Below are positions 1 to 9,318 of a stretch of 64,000 nt of DNA, piece by piece. Origin of the DNA: Pseudidiomarina terrestris (GTDB lineage: Bacteria > Pseudomonadota > Gammaproteobacteria > Enterobacterales > Alteromonadaceae); contig NZ_JAGGJF010000001.1 of the NCBI RefSeq assembly GCF_030466405.1, positions 310,001-374,000 of the forward strand, written 5' to 3'. The translations under genes were made by a program, and so were the position numbers. The notes below the pieces were generated by a model. That model had not been told where the DNA came from, made no database searches, and worked only from the letters and a program-made list of their open reading frames with translations. Position 1 is the first letter of the stretch. The number at the start of each line of letters is the position of its first letter.

Positions 1-525
1 AGTGACAATCGCAGGTAAGCTGAGTTTTACCGTTTGCAAACCGCCATCAACTTCACGGGTCACATTTACGCTGCCATCGGCCATATCGACTTTCGATGCG
101 AAAGTCCCTTGTGGCATTCCGGTCAAGGCGCCGAGCATCTGTCCCGTCTGGTTGTTGTCAGAGTCGATAGCCTGTTTACCTAAAATCACCAGGTTCGGCT
201 GTTCTTTCTCAACCACGCCTTTTAATAGCTTAGCGACAGCCAAAGAATCAGGCATATCTTCAGTTTCAACCTGAATCGCGCGATCCGCGCCCAGTGCTAA
301 AGCAGTGCGCAATTGCTCCTGCACAGCTTTCGGGCCAATCGAGACCACCACCACTTCTTCGGCGATGCCTTGTTCCTTCAGTCGTACTGCTTCCTCAACC
401 GCGATTTCACAGAACGGGTTCAGGGCCATTTTCACGTTGGCCAGATCAACGTCAGATTGGTCAGCTTTGACCCGCACTTTAACGTTGTAATCAATGACGC
501 GTTTGACCGCCACTAATATTTTCAT
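1..525 (-). CDS. etfB: Electron transfer flavoprotein beta subunit (partial)
   Basis: EtfB and EtfA form the soluble FAD/AMP flavoprotein that carries electrons from acyl-CoA and other dehydrogenases to ETF:ubiquinone oxidoreductase. The minus-strand reading from the ATG at 525 stays open to the window edge. It gives 175 residues, about 70% of the usual 250, so the C-terminus lies outside. The N-terminus [20 protein letters not shown] and the stretches [16 protein letters not shown] and [20 protein letters not shown] are typical of EtfB. The Asp-rich segment belongs to the nucleotide-binding part. It is divergent from the SufE-like gene on the right. etfA is expected beyond the left edge but cannot be seen. 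Confidence 0.93.
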   Translation of the reverse strand, partial: MKILVAVKRVIDYNVKVRVKADQSDVDLANVKMALNPFCEIAVEEAVRLKEQGIAEEVVVVSIGPKAVQEQLRTALALGADRAIQVETEDMPDSLAVAKLLKGVVEKEQPNLVILGKQAIDSDNNQTGQMLGALTGMPQGTFASKVDMADGSVNVTREVDGGLQTVKLSLPAIVT

Positions 526-654
526 GTTGTCGTTCCTGTTACGTTATTTGGATTCACGTTATATCTTAGACTGCCCAAGATTAACATTTTTCGCGGCAAA
601 AATGATACTATTCGGCTATCTTTTGCCTTGCGTGAGCGCAATTTTAGAGCTGCT

Positions 655-1053
655 ATGGTGTACGGAAAATTAAACGAAAGTGATCTCTCAGCGCTGCAGT
701 GGGAAGCTCAACAGCATCCTCAGCGGCTGAAATTTCTAATCGAACAAGCCGCCAAACTGCCGCCATTTCCACCAGAGAAGCGCGTACCAGAACATGAAGT
801 GCACGGCTGCGAGGCTAAAGTCTGGCTGCTCTGTGAATGGCAAAACGAGCGTTTACTGCTGCAGTTGGACTCCGCCTCACGCGTTGTGAAAGGCCTGCTG
901 GCGCTAATCTTCTTGGCCCTGCACCAGGCGACCCCAGCGCAAGTCGCAGCCTTCGAACTCGATGCCCTGCTGCACCAACTTGGCCTGCAGGATCTTGTCA
1001 GTACATCGCGGCGCAATGGCCTGCGCGCCGTGGTCAGTGCTATCCAGAATTAA
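655..1053 (+). CDS. csdE: SufE/CsdE-family sulfur acceptor protein
   Basis: A small SufE-fold protein that takes persulfide sulfur from a cysteine desulfurase (CsdA or SufS). The mark is the motif HEVHGCEAKVWLL, whose Cys is the family sulfur-accepting residue. The upstream helix contains LIEQAAKLPPFPPEKR. I chose the ATG at 655 (132 aa), preceded by AGAG. A TTG at 628 would add nine residues but has no ribosome-binding site. In E. coli csdA-csdE sits beside tcdA; here tcdA lies close by in convergent orientation, with a DUF1543-like gene between and no csdA. The tcdA neighbourhood favours CsdE over SufE, but the two are hard to separate by eye. Confidence 0.8.
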   Translation: MVYGKLNESDLSALQWEAQQHPQRLKFLIEQAAKLPPFPPEKRVPEHEVHGCEAKVWLLCEWQNERLLLQLDSASRVVKGLLALIFLALHQATPAQVAAFELDALLHQLGLQDLVSTSRRNGLRAVVSAIQN

Positions 1054-1088
1054 AAGCAAGCAACTTGCCTGCCGGCACCGGCGGATGC

Positions 1089-1589
1089 CTACGCAATGAC
1101 CTCGTAGCCTGACCAGTCAGGAACTAAAGGTTGCTCGACACCATCTTTTACCAGTTTGATGTGCCAGCCATCCAGCAAGTCCAGATTAAGACAATTATCC
1201 ACATCGTAAAGATCATCTTTGTGCTGCTCGACACTGTCCGTCAATAACCGCTGATACCCCACCCGCTTGGCCTCGTCAGCAGATTTTGCCACCACCAGCG
1301 TAAAGTCATGAAATTCCGCCAGCCGATTTGGATAATAGCCGCCAAAATTAACAAACCACAGCTTCTCGGCTTGTTCCACCGGCGCCTGACTCAGCTCAAT
1401 GCGGTAACCGTCGACATGATGCACCTGCACATAACTGTCCAGATGCAACCCTTGCAACGTGCCGTACCAATTCTTACGCAGCGCCGGATAGCAGTCCGCA
1501 ACCGACTCGCCAGCCACAAACCGCACATCGTGCACCTCAATGTTCGCGCCCGGCGCCGAACCACCAATGTAAAACATATAGAGTTTCAT
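1089..1589 (-). CDS. DUF1543-like protein
   Basis: A 166-residue soluble protein with no known biochemical role. The start MKLYMFYIGGSAPGANIEVHD and two similar halves (V-H-D-V-R-F-V-A and FHDFTLVVAKSADEAK) suggest the DUF1543 family, which has a duplicated fold. This is pattern recognition, not a search. The ATG at 1589 overlaps the tcdA stop codon in an ATGA arrangement, so it is probably translated by coupling from tcdA. An upstream in-frame extension lies inside tcdA and is rejected. There is no signal peptide or membrane segment. The coupling links it in expression to ct6A tRNA modification, but no functional link is shown. Confidence 0.7.
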   Translation of the reverse strand: MKLYMFYIGGSAPGANIEVHDVRFVAGESVADCYPALRKNWYGTLQGLHLDSYVQVHHVDGYRIELSQAPVEQAEKLWFVNFGGYYPNRLAEFHDFTLVVAKSADEAKRVGYQRLLTDSVEQHKDDLYDVDNCLNLDLLDGWHIKLVKDGVEQPLVPDWSGYEVIA

Positions 1590-2353
1590 TTGCGCTCCAG
1601 TTTTTCTAACAACAACGCCACCGCCTGCATCGCAAAAGTACAAGTCACCGGCATCGCCGCACCGAAGCCCGTACTGCAATCCATCCGCATCGAACCAGCG
1701 CCTGGCTTAGCATGACTCCAGCTACCATCACCTACCGGATAACGTAACTGCTCCGTAGAGTACACCGCCTTAACACCAAAGTTACGGCTTGGATTGCGCG
1801 AAAAATTGTAATCGCGCCGCAGCATCGAGCGCACTTTCGCCAATAATGGGTCCTGCGTCGCCTTCGCCAGATCCGCCGAGGTAACCTGCCCCGGATCAAC
1901 CTGCCCACCAGCACCACCACACGTCACCAGCGGCAGCTTGCGACGCTTACACCAGGCAATTAATGCCGCTTTAACCGGAACACTATCAATAGCATCGAGC
2001 ACCGCAGTCACCGGCTGACCCAGATAATCATCCAGATTTTCCGCCGCCAGAAAATCATCAATCACCCGCACCTGACACTTAGGATGAATATCACGCACCC
2101 GCTGCGCCAGTACCTCAGTTTTCAACTGCCCGACGGTACTCGTCAGCGCCGGCAACTGCCGGTTGATATTGGTCAGGCAGACATCATCCAGGTCAATCAG
2201 CGTAATCCCGCCCACTCCTGAGCGCGCCAGCGCCTCCACCGCCCACGAACCAACCCCACCAAGACCAATCACGGCCACATGATGTCGCTGAAAACGAGCA
2301 AATTCTTGCGCGCCATACACGCGCTCCACACCTGAAAATCTTTCGTCTGCCAT
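1586..2353 (-). CDS. tcdA: tRNA threonylcarbamoyladenosine dehydratase
   Basis: An E1-like (ThiF/MoeB) ATP-dependent enzyme that cyclises t6A37 to ct6A in ANN-decoding tRNAs; it was formerly called CsdL or YgdL. The 255-aa length is close to that of E. coli TcdA. Visible motifs are the Rossmann loop AVIGLGGVGSWAVEALARSG (about residues 27-46), the DLDDVCLTNINRQ adenylation motif, DAIDSVPVKAALI, and the C-terminal GSMRMDCSTGFGAAMPVT typical of the family. The start at 2353 is an ATG. Its 3' end overlaps the DUF1543-like gene by 4 bp. Upstream lies the 137-bp tandem repeat array, so its promoter must sit in the short space around 2360-2420 or within or beyond the repeats. Confidence 0.93.
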   Translation of the reverse strand: MADERFSGVERVYGAQEFARFQRHHVAVIGLGGVGSWAVEALARSGVGGITLIDLDDVCLTNINRQLPALTSTVGQLKTEVLAQRVRDIHPKCQVRVIDDFLAAENLDDYLGQPVTAVLDAIDSVPVKAALIAWCKRRKLPLVTCGGAGGQVDPGQVTSADLAKATQDPLLAKVRSMLRRDYNFSRNPSRNFGVKAVYSTEQLRYPVGDGSWSHAKPGAGSMRMDCSTGFGAAMPVTCTFAMQAVALLLEKLERK

Positions 2354-2422
2354 TCGGTTTCTATCGTTAGAGAAATTAATACAATTATCGCAAAGTTTTA
2401 TGCGAAACGCGACGGCGGGTGT

Positions 2423-3224
2423 GGGGGATGAACTCCAATGGCACGGGTGTCGGCCGCAGGGATGCGGCCGTCAAGCCCCCAGGGATGGGTTCACGGCGTC
2501 CCGTGGCATTGGAGTTCGTTCCCCGCACGAAGCCCGAGCAGGGACGCAGAGGCGGGTGTGGGGGATGAACTCCAATGCAACGGGTGTCGGCCGCAGGGAT
2601 GCGGCCGTCAAGCCCCCAGGGATGGGTTCACGGCGTCCCGTGACATTGGAGTTCGTTCCCCGCACAAAGCCGCAGCAGGGCCGCGGAGGCGGGTGTGGGG
2701 GATGAACTCCAATGGCACGGGTGTCGGCCGCAGGGATGCGGCCGTCAAGCCCCCAGGGACGGGTTCACGGCGTCCCGTGACATTGGAGTTCGTTCACCGC
2801 ACAAAGCCGCAGCAGCGACGCGGAGGCGAGTGTGGGGGATGAACTCCAATGGCACGGGTGTCGGCCGCAGGGATGCGGCCGCCAAGCCCCCAGGGACGGG
2901 TTCACGGCGTCCCGTGACATTGGAGTTCGTTCCCCGCACCAAGCCGCAGCAGCGACGCGGAGGCGGGTGTGGGGGATGAACTCCAATGGTACGGGTGTCG
3001 GCCGCAGGGATGCGGCCGTCAAGCCCCCAGGGACGGGTTCACGGCGTCCCGTGACATTGGAGTTCGTTCCCCGCACCAAGCCGCAGCAGCGACGCGGAGG
3101 CGAGTGTGGGGGATGACCTCCAATGGCACGGGTGTCGGCCGCAGGGATGCGGCCGCCAAGCCCCCAGGGATGGGTTCACGGCGTCCCGTGACATTGGAGT
3201 TCGTTCCCCGCACCAAGCCGCAGC
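2423..3224. repeat. Six tandem copies of a 137-bp palindromic unit
   Basis: Copies begin at 2427, 2564, 2701, 2838, 2975 and 3112, exactly 137 bp apart; the last stops at about 3222. In each copy an arm GAACTCCAATGGCACGGG (2430-2447 in copy 1) is matched about 50 bp later by its near-perfect reverse complement CCCGTGGCATTGGAGTTC (2500-2517). Weaker pairing continues outward to the GGGG/CCCC flanks. Inside is a perfect 8-bp stem with a 4-nt loop, CGGCCGCAGGGATGCGGCCG (2451-2470). About 49 bp of GC-rich spacer separates the elements. The unit is not a multiple of three, so open frames through it are incidental. No gene is credible here. The array lies between the tcdA start and the thyA stop. 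Confidence 0.95.
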
Positions 3225-4076
3225 TTAAACGCTAAACGGGTAGCTGATGGGATCGTGGTGTTGGTAGTTGTTGACTTTGAAATCGTCCAGCGTGACCCAG
3301 GTTTCCAAATCTTGCAGCGACTTGATATCAGGATTAATTTCTAACTGAGGGGCCGGGAAGGGCTCGCGCTGCAGTTGTACATCGCGCATCAGCGCCAGCT
3401 GATCTTCGTAAATGTGAGCATTCACTATCTTGTGATAGGCCTGCCCTGCTTTGTGTCCCGTGATTTGCGCCATCAACGCCAGGAAAGTAAACACCTGAAC
3501 CTGATTGAAGTTCAAGCCCAGCGGCACATCGCAGGAACGCTGGTAACTGGTCAGATAAAGCGTGTCGCCAAGCAACGAAAAGTTATGGGTATGCATGCAA
3601 GGTCGCAAACAGCCCATGTGAAACTCGCCAGGATTATAAAAGCTGATAATCTCACCACGATCATCCACCCCGCGGCTCAGGTTATCGACCACCTTACGTA
3701 ACTGATCCACATGACCACCATCCGGCTTCGACCAGCGTCGCCCCTGTACCCCATAGACGCGCCCCATATCGTCTTCGCCCTTGCGGTGCGAATTCTGTAA
3801 CCAGGCTTCATTAAGGTTGGCGTTGGCATCCCAGGTTTTGCACCCTAAGGCACGAAAATCAGCCGCGCTATCGTAACCGCGGATGTAGCCTAAAAACTCT
3901 GCAATCGCCGCCTTCCAGTAGCTTTTACGGGTAGTGATTAACGGAAACTGATTGCCCGCAACATCGTATTCAAGATCAGCATTGATCACCGTTAAGCACC
4001 GCTTATCCGTGCGCTCGTTGGTCACCCAGACACCGTCATCGACAATGCGCCGGCAGAGTGCGAGATATTGATTCAT
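3225..4076 (-). CDS. thyA: Thymidylate synthase
   Basis: Converts dUMP and 5,10-methylene-THF to dTMP and dihydrofolate. The length is 283 aa. The catalytic cysteine is Cys160 in [12 protein letters not shown], the phosphate-binding segment is [12 protein letters not shown] (about 179-190), and the folate/dUMP residues lie in [21 protein letters not shown]. The protein ends DPISYPFSV, the usual C-terminal loop. The start overlaps the lgt stop by 4 bp (ATGA), giving the conserved lgt-thyA pair. folA, which recycles the dihydrofolate, is elsewhere in the window (25831-26337). The 3' end abuts the 137-bp repeat array directly, with the stop only a few bases from the last unit. Confidence 0.97.
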   Translation of the reverse strand: MNQYLALCRRIVDDGVWVTNERTDKRCLTVINADLEYDVAGNQFPLITTRKSYWKAAIAEFLGYIRGYDSAADFRALGCKTWDANANLNEAWLQNSHRKGEDDMGRVYGVQGRRWSKPDGGHVDQLRKVVDNLSRGVDDRGEIISFYNPGEFHMGCLRPCMHTHNFSLLGDTLYLTSYQRSCDVPLGLNFNQVQVFTFLALMAQITGHKAGQAYHKIVNAHIYEDQLALMRDVQLQREPFPAPQLEINPDIKSLQDLETWVTLDDFKVNNYQHHDPISYPFSV

Positions 4077-4897
4077 GCCTGATCCCCTTTAGCGGCACCC
4101 CGGTGCGAACGGTACGCCCAAATCATTAAACCAAGACCGCCGATCACCATCGGCAGCGATAGCCACTGGCCCATTGACCAGCCGACGCTGAGCAAACCCA
4201 GGTGAGCGTCCGGTTGCCGATAAAATTCAACCACGAAGCGCGCTGTTCCGTAACCTGCCAGGAACAACCCACCAACCGCCCCAGTTGGCCGCGGCTTGCG
4301 ACTGAACAACGCCAGCACAACAAACAACAACACCCCTTCTAACGCCGCCTGATAAAGTTGCGAAGGGTGGCGCGGCTCAGGCCCTGCGGCCGGGAAAATC
4401 ATCGCCCATGGCACATCCGTCACGCGGCCCCACAGCTCGCCGTTAATGAAGTTACCAATGCGGCCAAAGGCAAGCCCCATCGGCACTAGGGGAGCGACAA
4501 AATCACCCACCTGCAAAAAGTTGATGCGCGTCACTCGCGAGAAAATCGCCAGCACTGTCAGCACACCTAGTAAGCCACCATGGAAAGACATGCCGCCACT
4601 GGCCATATCAAATAAATACAGCGGGTTTTCAATGAAGTAATTAAACTGATAAAACAGCACATAACCGATACGGCCGCCTAAAATGACGCCCATAAAGGAC
4701 CAGAACAGTAGATCGCTAAAGCGTTTTTCCGTCCAGCCTACCGCTGCATAATGCGGCATCTGACACTGCCGCTTGCCCCAGAAATAGGCAAATGCGAGAC
4801 CCAGGAGGTACATCAAGCCGTACCAACGTAATGCCAGAGGGCCAATACTAAATATGACCGGGTCGATGCCTGGATGCACCATAAACTCAGCTTGCAT
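4073..4897 (-). CDS. lgt: Prolipoprotein diacylglyceryl transferase
   Basis: Inner-membrane enzyme that moves diacylglycerol from phosphatidylglycerol to the lipobox cysteine of prolipoproteins, the first step of lipoprotein maturation. It has 274 aa with about seven hydrophobic segments. Family marks are MSFHGGLLG near residue 103 and the Lgt signature [14 protein letters not shown], followed by [14 protein letters not shown]. It is co-transcribed with thyA through a 4-bp overlap, and lies 3 bp after the TSUP gene stop. Lipoproteins it would process in this window include the DUF885 protein, the M13 peptidase and the RND adaptor. Confidence 0.97.
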   Translation of the reverse strand: MQAEFMVHPGIDPVIFSIGPLALRWYGLMYLLGLAFAYFWGKRQCQMPHYAAVGWTEKRFSDLLFWSFMGVILGGRIGYVLFYQFNYFIENPLYLFDMASGGMSFHGGLLGVLTVLAIFSRVTRINFLQVGDFVAPLVPMGLAFGRIGNFINGELWGRVTDVPWAMIFPAAGPEPRHPSQLYQAALEGVLLFVVLALFSRKPRPTGAVGGLFLAGYGTARFVVEFYRQPDAHLGLLSVGWSMGQWLSLPMVIGGLGLMIWAYRSHRGAAKGDQA

Positions 4898-4900
4898 GTT

Positions 4901-5692
4901 TTATCCTATGAACAATTCGAGCGCCACCAATATCAGGAAGGCTGCAAATCCTCGTTGTAAATGTTTCACCGGTATACGCTGCGTCAAGGCAGCACCGAAT
5001 GGTGCGCACAGCACCGAAGCAATTGAAATTGCCAGCCATGCCGGACCGTGGACATAGCCCAGCAGCCCGTTATTGGACTCCATTTGCTGCCCCAGCACAA
5101 TAAACGCCAGCACCGCGCTGATGCCAATACTTAGGCTGCCCACCGAGGATACCGCAATGGCCTGCCGGATAGGGACCCTTAAACGTTGCAACAGGGGCAC
5201 CGTCAGCGAACCACCACCGATACCCACCAGCGCCGACAAACTTCCGACCATCGCGCTGATGAACGCCATCAGGCGCTTCGAAACCCCGGTAATGGGCTCG
5301 CCGGTGCGTTGGGGTACCAGCATACGAATGGATAGTATCAGCAGCACCGCAGAAAAAATACGCTGCAGCCATTCGGGTTTGAGCTGAGTCGCCAGCCAAG
5401 CCCCAAAAATAGCGCCAACCATAAGCCCGGGAATCAGACGCCGCACCCAGAACCAACTGATTTGGCCGTGACGGTAATGCGAGCGCGCAGAGCTCAAAGT
5501 GGTCATCACAATCGTCGCAAGGCTGGTGGCGACCGCCATCTGCACCACTAATTCAGGCGGCACACCGAGCACGGGCAGCAGGTAAATCAACAGAGGAACA
5601 ATAACCAGGCCACCACCAATACCCAACATACCGGCCAATAAGCCAGCAATCACGCCTCCGGCTAAACACCATAACCAGCCTGTGATGAGCAC
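4901..5692 (-). CDS. TSUP-family (TauE/SafE, YfcA-like) membrane permease
   Basis: A 263-aa inner-membrane protein with about eight hydrophobic segments. The Gly-rich paired motifs GLLAGMLGIGGGLVIVPLL near the N-terminus and VGIGGGSLTVPLL in the middle are the duplicated signature of the TSUP/TauE family. The family moves sulfur-containing anions or other small organic anions; the substrate cannot be read from sequence. It lies between ptsP (38 bp upstream) and lgt (3 bp downstream), so it is probably part of the rppH-ptsP-TSUP-lgt-thyA run. In E. coli ptsP and lgt are separated by a similar permease gene. Confidence 0.88.
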   Translation of the reverse strand: MLITGWLWCLAGGVIAGLLAGMLGIGGGLVIVPLLIYLLPVLGVPPELVVQMAVATSLATIVMTTLSSARSHYRHGQISWFWVRRLIPGLMVGAIFGAWLATQLKPEWLQRIFSAVLLILSIRMLVPQRTGEPITGVSKRLMAFISAMVGSLSALVGIGGGSLTVPLLQRLRVPIRQAIAVSSVGSLSIGISAVLAFIVLGQQMESNNGLLGYVHGPAWLAISIASVLCAPFGAALTQRIPVKHLQRGFAAFLILVALELFIG

Positions 5693-5730
5693 TGTGACTC
5701 CTTAGTTACCTGTAAGAATGGTTCCGGCGT

Positions 5731-8004
5731 TTAGCCGCCGGCACGAACAAAGCCACCTAAGCCCGCCTCTTCCAGCGTCATGGTGACAATTTTCCTGACT
5801 TCACGCGGTGACCGTGCGGCTAATGCTTTTGCCAACATTTCATCAAGATCCGCAGCCTTGATGTGCCGAATAATCCAGCGAATACGATCGATATTGTAGC
5901 TGTTCATGCTCAAAGTACGATAGCCCATCGCCAACAGCAATAGCGCGCCGCCGGGCTCTCCCGCTAACTCGCCACAGACCGAAACCGGCTTATCAAGTTC
6001 GTTTGCGCGCTGAATGATTTGCTGTAACGCGTGTAACACCGCCGGATGAAACGCATCATACAAACCTGCTACCCGTTGATTGTTACGATCGACAGCCAGC
6101 ATATACTGAGTCAGATCGTTACTCCCCACCGAGAAGAAATCAACTTTATCGACGATGGTATGCATATGATAAACCATTGCCGGGACTTCAATCATGACGC
6201 CCAGTTTCGGAGGAATCAACTGCGTACGATCGTGGCCGTTAAATTCTTCAGACACCTCATGATAAGCCTGCTTTACCATTCGTGCAGCTTCATCAACTTC
6301 ATCAGCACTGGTGATCATCGGCAGCAGAATATGCAGATTGTTACGACCCACCGCGGCCCTTAACATCGCTCGTATCTGCACCAGGAAAATCTCGGGGTGA
6401 TCCAGCGTCATGCGAATGCCGCGCCATCCAAGGAACGGATTTTCCTCACTCATTGGCAAATAAGGTAGCGGTTTATCACCACCGACATCGAGTGTGCGCA
6501 TCACCACAGTGCCCGCTTTAAATTGCTCGAGGATTTGCGTGTACAATTCCACCTGCTCATCTTCCGTCGGCAAGCGCTCGCGCATCATAAACGGAATCTC
6601 TGTGCGATACAGACCGACGCTGCTGATATCCAGTTCACTGAGCCAGTCACGCTCGGTATTCAGGCCCACGTTCAACTGTAAGGTTAGTCGCACGCCGTCC
6701 TCAGTTTCTACCGGCTGACCGCGCGCTTGTTCAACTTTTTCACGCAGCTCCAGTTCTTCTTCAGCCAACTGCCGGTATTCGTTTTCAACCTGCAGGGGTG
6801 GGTTCAGAAAGACATCACCATTATAACCATCGACGATCATGGTCTCGCCGTCGAGCTCATTCAGCTCAATATCATCGGCCCCCAGCACTGCAGGAATACC
6901 CATGCTACGCGCCATAATCGCTGCGTGGGAATTGCCCGAACCACGAACCGAAACGATGCCAAGAATCTCGGTATTGGGTAACTCTGCCAGCATGGTCGCG
7001 GTTACTTCATGGGCAACAAGGATGCATTCCGGAGGTGGCTCCAGGTGCTGCCGGGACTTTTCTTTTAAATGAGAAAGTATCCGCTGGCCAAGATCCCGCA
7101 CATCACTGGCGCGTTCCCGGATGTACTCATCGTCAAGGTTTTCAAATTGGTTTACAAGATTCTCAACCACTAGCTTCAGCGCGGTTTGCGCGCGCCAACC
7201 GTCATTGATGGTTTGCTCGACTTCCTGGCCGAGATTGGTCGAATCCAGCATGGCATGATAAACGTCAAAGATCGCCAACGTCTCATCGGCGATTTGGCCT
7301 TTCATGCTTGCACTTAAGTCCAACAGCTCCTGCCGGGTGTGGGCAACAGCGGAACGAAAACGGCGGATTTCATGCTCAGGTTTATCAGATTTTTTCGGGG
7401 TGACTTCGCTTAAACGTGCTCGCGGCTTAACCACATAAGCTTGGCCGATGGCCACTCCGGGCGCTGCGGCGATGCCTTTTATGGTTTCCAGCCAGGGCGA
7501 CTGCTTGGTGGTGCGTAAATAGCCTTTCACTTCGGCGTGCGCGATGACTACCGCCAGCTGCGCTGCCAGGGTCACTACAAAGGCTTCTTCGTCGCGGGTG
7601 AAAGCGCGGTCATGTTCCTGCTGCACCGCTAATACACCCAGCACCCGGCGGCGATGGATGACCGGAGCCACCAACATGGCGCTGTAGCGCTCCTCGTCGA
7701 CCTCTTCTAATTTGAGAAACTTCGGGTGCTCGCTGGCATTGGCAATATTGAGCGGCTCTTCACGTTGCGCGGCAAGTGAGATGACCCCCTCACCAAAAGG
7801 CACATGAATCGGTTGATCGGATGAGATCCTGAGGCCGTCAGTTGCGGCCAGAGCAAATTGTTTTTGCTCGTGGTCCGCCAGATACACCGTACACGAGTCG
7901 GTTTGCAACGCTTCTTTGACTTGCCGCACCATAGTCTGCAGCGCCAGCTCAAAGTCTGGCGCCTGGTTCACGGCTTCCACAATGCGTTGCAACACTCGCA
8001 GCAT
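5731..8004 (-). CDS. ptsP: Phosphoenolpyruvate-protein phosphotransferase, nitrogen PTS (EI-Ntr)
   Basis: First enzyme of the nitrogen-related phosphotransferase chain (EI-Ntr to NPr to EIIA-Ntr), which is regulatory rather than sugar-transporting. The 757 residues comprise an N-terminal GAF sensor (about 1-165), a PEP-utilising N domain, the swivelling phosphohistidine domain with GNSHAAIMARSMGIPAVLG (active His), and the C-terminal PEP-binding TIM barrel with VDFFSVGSNDLTQYMLAVDR and SVCGELAGEPGGALLLL. The ATG at 8004 lies 2 bp after the rppH stop, so the pair is co-transcribed as in E. coli. The GAF domain distinguishes it from sugar EI. Confidence 0.96.
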   Translation of the reverse strand: MLRVLQRIVEAVNQAPDFELALQTMVRQVKEALQTDSCTVYLADHEQKQFALAATDGLRISSDQPIHVPFGEGVISLAAQREEPLNIANASEHPKFLKLEEVDEERYSAMLVAPVIHRRRVLGVLAVQQEHDRAFTRDEEAFVVTLAAQLAVVIAHAEVKGYLRTTKQSPWLETIKGIAAAPGVAIGQAYVVKPRARLSEVTPKKSDKPEHEIRRFRSAVAHTRQELLDLSASMKGQIADETLAIFDVYHAMLDSTNLGQEVEQTINDGWRAQTALKLVVENLVNQFENLDDEYIRERASDVRDLGQRILSHLKEKSRQHLEPPPECILVAHEVTATMLAELPNTEILGIVSVRGSGNSHAAIMARSMGIPAVLGADDIELNELDGETMIVDGYNGDVFLNPPLQVENEYRQLAEEELELREKVEQARGQPVETEDGVRLTLQLNVGLNTERDWLSELDISSVGLYRTEIPFMMRERLPTEDEQVELYTQILEQFKAGTVVMRTLDVGGDKPLPYLPMSEENPFLGWRGIRMTLDHPEIFLVQIRAMLRAAVGRNNLHILLPMITSADEVDEAARMVKQAYHEVSEEFNGHDRTQLIPPKLGVMIEVPAMVYHMHTIVDKVDFFSVGSNDLTQYMLAVDRNNQRVAGLYDAFHPAVLHALQQIIQRANELDKPVSVCGELAGEPGGALLLLAMGYRTLSMNSYNIDRIRWIIRHIKAADLDEMLAKALAARSPREVRKIVTMTLEEAGLGGFVRAGG

Positions 8005-8006
8005 AG

Positions 8007-8540
8007 TTAGCGTTTCCGTCTTGGTCCGCGCTGCCGTTTGCCACCAGGCCGCCCCTGGGCGGGATGGCTTGGCATGACAATGGGCGCAAACTCTTTCATC
8101 ACGCGTCGGTAAACATCTTTCTTAAACGACACGACTTGCCGTACCGGGTACCAATAACTGACCCAACGCCAGTCATCAAACTCCGGATGTGACGAACAAA
8201 GCACATTTACGTCTTGCTCTTTGCACGTTAAGCGCAGTAAGAACCATTTCTGTTTTTGACCAATGCAAGTGGGACGTTGCTCGCGGCGCACGAGGCGCTT
8301 TGGTAAGCGGTAACGAAACCAGTGACGACTGGTATAGACAATTTCCACCTGATCGGGTTTTAATCCGACTTCTTCCCACAGTTCCCGGTACATGGTCTGT
8401 TCTGGTGTCTCACCATCATCAATCCCACCTTGCGGAAACTGCCAGCTGTGTTGCCCATATCGACGCGCCCAAAACACTTGTCCCTGATCATTACAGATAA
8501 TGATTCCAACATTTGCGCGGAATCCTTCTGCGTCTATCAC
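8007..8540 (-). CDS. rppH: RNA 5'-pyrophosphohydrolase
   Basis: Nudix hydrolase that removes pyrophosphate from the 5' end of mRNAs and so starts RNase E-dependent decay. It has 177 aa. The Nudix box is complete: Gly38, Glu44 and the REL-W-EEVGL segment at residues 52-60. The later stretches [22 protein letters not shown] and [31 protein letters not shown] match RppH closely. The start is a GTG at 8540 giving [13 protein letters not shown]. The C-terminal tail is basic ([12 protein letters not shown]) and may help RNA binding. It is the first gene of the rppH-ptsP run and divergent from mutH. Confidence 0.95.
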   Translation of the reverse strand: MIDAEGFRANVGIIICNDQGQVFWARRYGQHSWQFPQGGIDDGETPEQTMYRELWEEVGLKPDQVEIVYTSRHWFRYRLPKRLVRREQRPTCIGQKQKWFLLRLTCKEQDVNVLCSSHPEFDDWRWVSYWYPVRQVVSFKKDVYRRVMKEFAPIVMPSHPAQGRPGGKRQRGPRRKR

Positions 8541-8628
8541 GCGGGCATCCTCTTAAATTCGACTTCTGTGGTCGATTTTTCCATAATCGGCACCTGAAAG
8601 AAAGTATTGTACACGATTAAGGAACATC

Positions 8629-9294
8629 ATGAGTGACCTACGCACCCTATTTGATGCGGCCAGCGCCCTTGCCGGGCAGAGCTTTGCCGAACTTGCCGCG
8701 GCTCAGGGAATGCAAGTCCCGGCGGATCTGCGTCGCCATAAAGGCTGGGTCGGACAACTATTAGAGGCTGCGCTAGGCGCAAGCGCGGGTTCACAGGCTT
8801 TGCAGGACTTTCCCGAGCTAGGAGTGGAACTAAAAACCATTCCCCTTGATGCGCGCGGACGCCCGCTGGAGACTACCTTTGTCTGCACCACCCCACTAAC
8901 GAACGTTGCTGGAGTGAACTGGGAAGCCAGTAACGTACGTAACAAGCTACAATGTGTGTTGTGGATCCCAATTGATGGACGGCGCTCCGTTGCTCTTGCC
9001 GAGCGCACGGTCGGCACCGCATTTTTGTGGCAGCCCAGCGAGAAGCAGGAGACGCAATTAAAAAGAGACTGGCAGGAACATATGGATCGGATCGCCATGG
9101 GCGAGGTCGAGCAAATCACTGCCCATCAGGGAGAAGTTTTACAATTGCGGCCCAAAGCTGCAAATAGTAGAGTTTTAACAGAAGCCATAGGTCCTTCGGG
9201 GCAGCTGATTCAAACGTTACCGCGCGGCTTTTATCTGAAAACCCAGTTCACCTGGCAGATAATTCGCGACACCTTTGGCCTTGACGATAGCTAA
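8629..9294 (+). CDS. mutH: DNA mismatch repair endonuclease MutH
   Basis: Sequence-specific endonuclease that nicks the unmethylated strand at hemimethylated GATC sites after MutS/MutL activation. Length is 221 aa (E. coli 229). The catalytic triad of the type II nuclease fold is visible as Asp60 in [15 protein letters not shown], Glu67 and Lys69. Other family segments are KGWVGQLLE and [14 protein letters not shown]. The start ATG at 8629 follows AAGGAAC. It is divergent from rppH, an order common in gammaproteobacteria. Its presence implies Dam-directed mismatch repair; dam itself is not in the window. Confidence 0.95.
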   Translation: MSDLRTLFDAASALAGQSFAELAAAQGMQVPADLRRHKGWVGQLLEAALGASAGSQALQDFPELGVELKTIPLDARGRPLETTFVCTTPLTNVAGVNWEASNVRNKLQCVLWIPIDGRRSVALAERTVGTAFLWQPSEKQETQLKRDWQEHMDRIAMGEVEQITAHQGEVLQLRPKAANSRVLTEAIGPSGQLIQTLPRGFYLKTQFTWQIIRDTFGLDDS

Positions 9295-9318
9295 GGCAAA
9301 CGAAAGCATAGGAGTCCA

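Noticed and set aside
2423..3224. CRISPR array
   Set aside because: The repeat is 137 bp, the spacers are also repeated rather than unique, and there are no cas genes.
2400..3235. Several open reading frames of 64-134 codons on both strands through the tandem repeat array
   Set aside because: They repeat the same 137-bp unit in shifting frames, because 137 is not a multiple of three. No ribosome-binding sites or conserved starts are seen. They are by-products of a GC-rich, stop-poor repeat.
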